Below are positions 60,734-64,000 of a stretch of 64,000 bases of DNA, piece after piece. The stretch's first letter is position 1, and the number at the start of each line of letters is the position of its first letter. The stretch comes from SZUA-36 sp963753105. Its GTDB lineage: Bacteria; Pseudomonadota; Gammaproteobacteria; Xanthomonadales; SZUA-36. The stretch is taken from the NCBI GenBank assembly GCA_963753105.1, contig CAVWBD010000004.1, positions 48,933 to 112,932 of the forward strand. Reading direction: 5' to 3'. The position numbers and the translations under genes are program-made. The notes beneath the pieces were generated by a model. That model ran no database searches. It was given only the letters and a program-made list of their open reading frames with translations, and was not told the DNA's origin.

Positions 60734-62364
60734 GTGACCTCAATTTCGCGTCAACAAGGTAGTCCTACAAGGAAGTGTTTGGCACTATTTCTATACAGTG
60801 TGCAAGCCTGTACCGCTGCGGTTTTGTTGTTAGTTATGTATAAGCCTTTATTACATGTAGGCCCCCTGATTGCCCTTGGTGTCATCGGCGCCTTTGCCAG
60901 CCTGGGCGGCACAATCGGCAGCAGTGTAGGGTGTATATCTGCTGGACTCGGTGATGGCTCCTGCAGTGATTCCGGCGGCACCAGTGGCGGTTTCAGGCTC
61001 CGGCGGCAGCTCTGGCTCGGGTGGTTCCGGTGGCGGCTCGAGGCTCCGGCGGCGGCTTTGGCTCGGGTGGTTCCGGTGGCGGTTCAGGCTCCGGCGGCGG
61101 CTCTGGCTCGGGTGGTCCGGTGGCGGTTCAGGTTCCGGCGGCGGCTCTGGCTCGGGTGGTTCCGGTGGCGGTTCAGGCTCCGGCGGCGGCTCTGGCTCGG
61201 GTGGTTCCGGTGGCGGTTCAGGCTCCGGCGGCGGCTCTGGCTCGGGTGATTCCGGTGGCGGTTCAACTCCGGGGGTGGTTCTGGCTCGGGTGGTTCCGGC
61301 GGCGGCTCTGGCTCGGGAGGTTCCGGTGGCGGTTCAAGCTCCGGGGGTAGCTCTGGCTCGGGTGGTTCCGGCGGCGGCTCTGGCTCGGGAGGTTCCGGTG
61401 GCGGTTCAAGCTCCGGGGGTAGCTCTGGCTCGGGTGGTTCCGGTGGCGGTTCAGGCTCCGGCGGCGGCTCTGGCTCGGGTGGTTCCGGTGGCGGTTCAGG
61501 CTTCGGCGGCGGCTCTGGCTCGGGTGATTCCGGTGGCGGTTCAAGCTCCGGGGGTGGTTCTGGCTCGGGTGGTTCCGGCGGCGGCTCTGGCTCGGGAGGT
61601 TCCGGTGGCGGTTCAAGCTCCGGGGGTAGCTCTGGCTCGGGTGGTTCCGGCGGCGGCTCTGGCTCGGGAGGTTCCGGTGGCGGTTCAAGCTCCGGGGGTA
61701 GCTCTGGCTCGGGTGGTTCCAGTGGTGGCTCTGGCTCGGGTGGTTCCGGCGGCGGTTCAGGCTCCGGCGGCGACTCCGGCTCGGGTGGGTCCGGTGGCGG
61801 CTCAGGTGGTTCCGGTGGCGGCTCGGGCGGTTCCGGTGGCGGCTCAGGTGGTTCCGGTGGCGGCTCAGGTGGTTCCGGTGGCGGTTCAGGTGGTTCCGGT
61901 GGCGGCTCAGGTGGTTGGTGGCGGCTCAGGTGGTTCCGGTGGCGGCTCAGGTGGTTCCGGTGGCGGCTCGGGTGGGTCCGGTGGCGGCTCAGGTGGTTCC
62001 GGTGGCGGCTCAGGTGGTTCTGCAGGTAATTCGGGTGACGAGAGTGACACCAATGGCAGTCGATCTGAAGGCTGGGGAATCTGACACTGAGGATACAACT
62101 GAGGATAAAGACGAGACAGCTGATACGAAGGCGAATGGATCGGACAATATTCAACTTGCCAGTGCGGCTGGAGCCTCTGGCAGCAGAAGCACATCAGCGT
62201 CTACGGAAGAGGAGGAATCCGAGGAAGAATCCTCGGAGACGGGTTCTCCCAACAAGAGAACAAAATACACGTTGCTGGCATTGGTCTATTTTGGCGTAAT
62301 GGCATTAATATTAGCCGGGCTGTTCTTGAGGAGACACAACAAAATAAACAGGTACACGCTATAA
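60734..62364 (+). CDS. Gly/Ser-repeat membrane protein with acidic stalk, frameshifted in the repeats
   Basis: N-terminal frame (from 60734): TRKCLALFLYSVQACTAAVL, LVMYKPLLHVGPLIALGVIG, SVGCISAGLGDGSCSDSGG, i.e. two hydrophobic segments. Then about 1 kb of repeats coding GSGGGSGSGG-type sequence: a 45-base unit to about 61790, then an 18-21-base unit (GSGGGS) to about 62020. The C-terminal frame is acidic (SDTEDTTEDKDETADTK, EEEESEEESSETGSPNK), then a helix YTLLALVYFGVMALILAGLF and a basic end RRHNKINRYTL. Frame jumps near 61040, 61112 and in the last repeats are needed; 61112 has GGTGGTCC where other units have GGTGGTTCC. I know no family with this build. A surface-exposed, flexible stalk is the likeliest reading. 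Confidence 0.55.
61000..62020. repeat. Tandem Gly/Ser-coding repeats
   Basis: About seventeen copies of a 45-base unit (GGTTCCGGTGGCGGTTCA, GGCTCCGGCGGCGGC, TCTGGCTCGGGT) with local variants such as AGCTCCGGGGGTAGC, then about a dozen copies of GGTTCCGGTGGCGGCTCA. Unit order is partly itself repeated (blocks at about 61290-61440 and 61550-61700), showing recent segmental duplication. Confidence 0.8.
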
Positions 62365-62380
62365 TTTCAATGACAGATAT

Positions 62381-62415
62381 AAAAAACGCGCGTTACAGAT
62401 GTAACGCGCGTTTTT
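62381..62415. terminator. Bidirectional Rho-independent terminator
   Basis: AAAAACGCGCGTTAC-AGA-TGTAACGCGCGTTTTT: a 15-bp stem with A-run on one side and T-run on the other, between the convergent Gly/Ser protein and OmpA-domain genes. Confidence 0.92.
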
Positions 62416-62477
62416 AGTTGGGCAATAAATAATTGCTACTGTGTCTCTGTAACTACGACTTCATCTGCAGCCGCATC

Positions 62478-63536
62478 TCACATTACAGGTGTTTCGTCTT
62501 CAGTAAGAAAGACCTCTATGCGACGGTTTTTTGCGCGTCCTTCTGCTGTATCGTTGCTTGCAACCGGGCGTGTATAGGAAAAGGCCTGTGACTCAAAACG
62601 GTCCTGAGCAACACCCTGCTTAACAAGATGATGAATAATATTGATTGAACGCGCAGATGACAGCTCCCAGTTGGTAGGGTATTTCACAGCCAGGCCAGCA
62701 CTGATCGGTACATTATCTGTATGCCCCGCAATGACAACATGCAAGGAGTTACGTTCCTTTAATCGCGCGGCCAACTGATCAATAACGGTTTTACCACTAC
62801 TGGATATCTCGGCAATACCGGTAGGGAATAGCAAAGTCTCGGCAAGGGTTACCTTAACGCCCGTTGCTTGCTGCTCTACATCAATGCCTTCGCCCTCCAT
62901 ATCCTTGAAGGCGTCATAGGCGCTACCTGTTGCAGGACGATACTGAATGTTAAACGTGAGATCATTAACATCGGTGCCATAGTAGGTAACCGTGTTGTGC
63001 CGCTGTACCCAGTCACCTTCCTGGTTCGCAACATTCGACACCGGTTCAAGGTTATCCGGAAAATACCCAGGAATAGGCGATCTGCTCGAAGTTACCCGGG
63101 CTGTTCCAGAGGCCGTAATGCCCGTCCGGTGTTTTATATTCGCCATCCCAGTTTTGGTAGTAGTACACCCCATTGCCATCCACCTTCAGCCGGCCGTTTT
63201 CTTCCAGATCAGCCCACTGAGACTGGCAAAGTTGCCATTCGGGAGTTTCAGAACCTGGTAACCAGGTTTGGGGTCACTGCTCCATTCACCATTATTCGGG
63301 AAAAGATAAAGAAAGTCCTTCAGATAGTCTTCTGGTTTATAGCCTTCTTTATCGTCAAACCAGATACTGTAGTCTTTATAGTCGGTCCGACTGGTTGTAT
63401 ACACCAGTGCATGCCGACCATCCTGTTGTACAAAATAGATACGCTCTGAAATGGCATTCCCTGCCTGAGCTGACGAAAAAATTCCAGGCAATAACAGGAT
63501 GGTGACAGCCATGCAGCATTGAAATAATCGTTTCAT
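62478..63536 (-). CDS. Exported OmpA-domain protein, frameshifted
   Basis: Starts at 63536 with a signal peptide (CCMAVTILLLPGIFSSAQA). The N-terminal domain has ISERIYFVQQDGRHALVYTT, DYSIWFDDKEGYKPEDYLKD and FPNNGEWSSDPKPGYQVLKL; after a shift near 63195 it continues GVYYYQNWDGEYKTPDGHYG, and after another near 63090 EPVSNVANQEGDW. The C-terminal OmpA/MotB domain: TLLFPTGIAEISSSGKTVID, VIAGHTDNVPIS, NWELSSARSINIIHHLV, and RAKNRRIEVFL. This domain binds peptidoglycan. The N-terminal part is unknown to me. Convergent with the Gly/Ser protein. Confidence 0.78.
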
Positions 63537-63703
63537 AGATCCTCTCCCTTTTTACTCAATGGTAAAACCTGACTAATCATAATATATTCTTTATCATAGT
63601 GCCTTATTTATGATCTGCTAATTGTAAAAAATCAACGCCTTACTGTGTACAGGCAGGAGGCGCACTACTGGCATGTCAAACAACACCAGTCGATCGATTG
63701 TGA

Positions 63704-63984
63704 GGCCAGTCCGCGATAATCATTGAGCACAAGATAGCCACTGGAAGTCACCACATGACTGAGCTCGAGGCACACTGGAGCCTGGTCGGCTTTACCGGCA
63801 TCGGCAATGTGGAAGACTCGTTTTCCGGTCTGTTTGGTTCGAGAGAAAACAGTAGTAAACACTCTGTTGGTGGCGGCCTTCGTTACTTGCTTGCACGGCG
63901 TCTGGGTCTGCAGGCCGGCGTTATGTTGCGAAATGGCCGGAGGATACTGTTTTGAACCTCACTGTCGGCTGTGCCTGGCATTAA
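63704..63984 (+). pseudogene. C-terminal part of an Omp85/surface-antigen-type outer-membrane barrel
   Basis: Reads TELEAHWSLVGFTGIGNVED, SKHSVGGGLRYLLARRLGLQ, AGV; then, after restoring one lost G near 63930, DVAKWPEDTVLNLTVGCAWH and a stop at 63984. Sequence WSLVGFTGIG, GGGLRYLL and a terminal aromatic strand are typical of the last strands of the bacterial surface antigen (D15) barrel. A stop at 63701 closes the frame upstream; either earlier shifts hide the rest or only the tail is left. Confidence 0.55.
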
Positions 63985-64000
63985 TCCCGACTGCAGCTAG

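Noticed and set aside
61000..62020. Tandem repeats considered as a CRISPR array
   Set aside because: Units are contiguous and coding with no unique spacers; no cas genes are nearby.
61084..62154. Long uninterrupted minus-strand frame coding Pro/Glu repeats (PPEPPEPP)
   Set aside because: It is the mirror of the Gly/Ser repeats. Its ends have no signal or domain, while the plus strand has coherent membrane ends and a terminator after the stop.

Overview
The window is chromosomal DNA of a gammaproteobacterium. The evidence is the gene order pyrG-kdsA-eno-ftsB-ispD/ispF-truD, a complete operon-type his cluster with bifunctional hisB and hisIE, parE/parC, lipid A modification genes (eptA plus a PAP2 phosphatase, and a divergent PagP-like barrel) and an IPTL-CTERM sorted exported protein. 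Composition is moderately GC-rich. Exceptions are AT-rich patches at about 1-380, rsgA (47506-48573) and 60190-60730. A marine or sediment lineage is plausible, but no rRNA or other phylogenetic marker is present to prove it.

Layout. 0-11 kb: two exported proteins, a cyanophycin-synthetase-like ligase with a degenerate ATP-grasp half, a MocA/XdhC pair, a hotdog-thioesterase remnant, a LemA/DUF2207 pair and a GIY-YIG protein. 11.4-18.9 kb: his operon (yerC-hisG fusion, hisD, hisC, hisB, hisH, hisA, hisF, hisIE), preceded by a promoter with two palindromes. 19-20.2 kb: MFS transporter. 20.7-23.6 kb: corrinoid activator plus pterin-type methyltransferase. 23.7-28.4 kb: LysR regulator divergent from an aminotransferase-transketolase pair. 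28.5-31 kb: eptA and PAP2. 31-35 kb: DUF3617 protein, di-heme peroxidase, tryptophanase and Lrp regulator. 35-39.4 kb: parC and parE. 39.5-39.8 kb: a 270-bp repeat able to fold as a three-arm cruciform. 40.5-47.5 kb: housekeeping block pyrG to truD plus an FHA protein. 47.5-54 kb: rsgA, GNAT, HEACH protein, two-component system, ferritin, AstE-like deacylase. 54-59.9 kb: Gld-type ABC exporter operon with DUF4340, AlkA-like glycosylase and SecB-like protein. 59.9-64 kb: accessory tail with three abutting gene remnants, a Gly/Ser-repeat membrane protein, an OmpA-domain protein and the end of an Omp85-type barrel.

Many conserved genes (hisD, hisC, parC, parE, tnaA, eptA, the transketolase, the corrinoid genes) are interrupted by shifts that one or two base changes would repair, often in homopolymers. 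I read these mostly as consensus sequence errors and annotate each gene over its full span. The same doubt applies to the two apparent fusions, YerC-HisG and IspD-IspF, because both junctions sit on an ATGA that would normally be a stop/start overlap.

The strongest non-routine signals are: the his promoter palindromes with the TrpR-like/HisG fusion; the ligase that keeps its Mur half but lacks the ATP-grasp signature; the three-arm cruciform repeat and its degenerate relative upstream of the FHA gene; a dispersed family of intergenic hairpins whose arms covary around a constant loop; the mosaic of remnants at 59888-60479; and the Gly/Ser-repeat protein.
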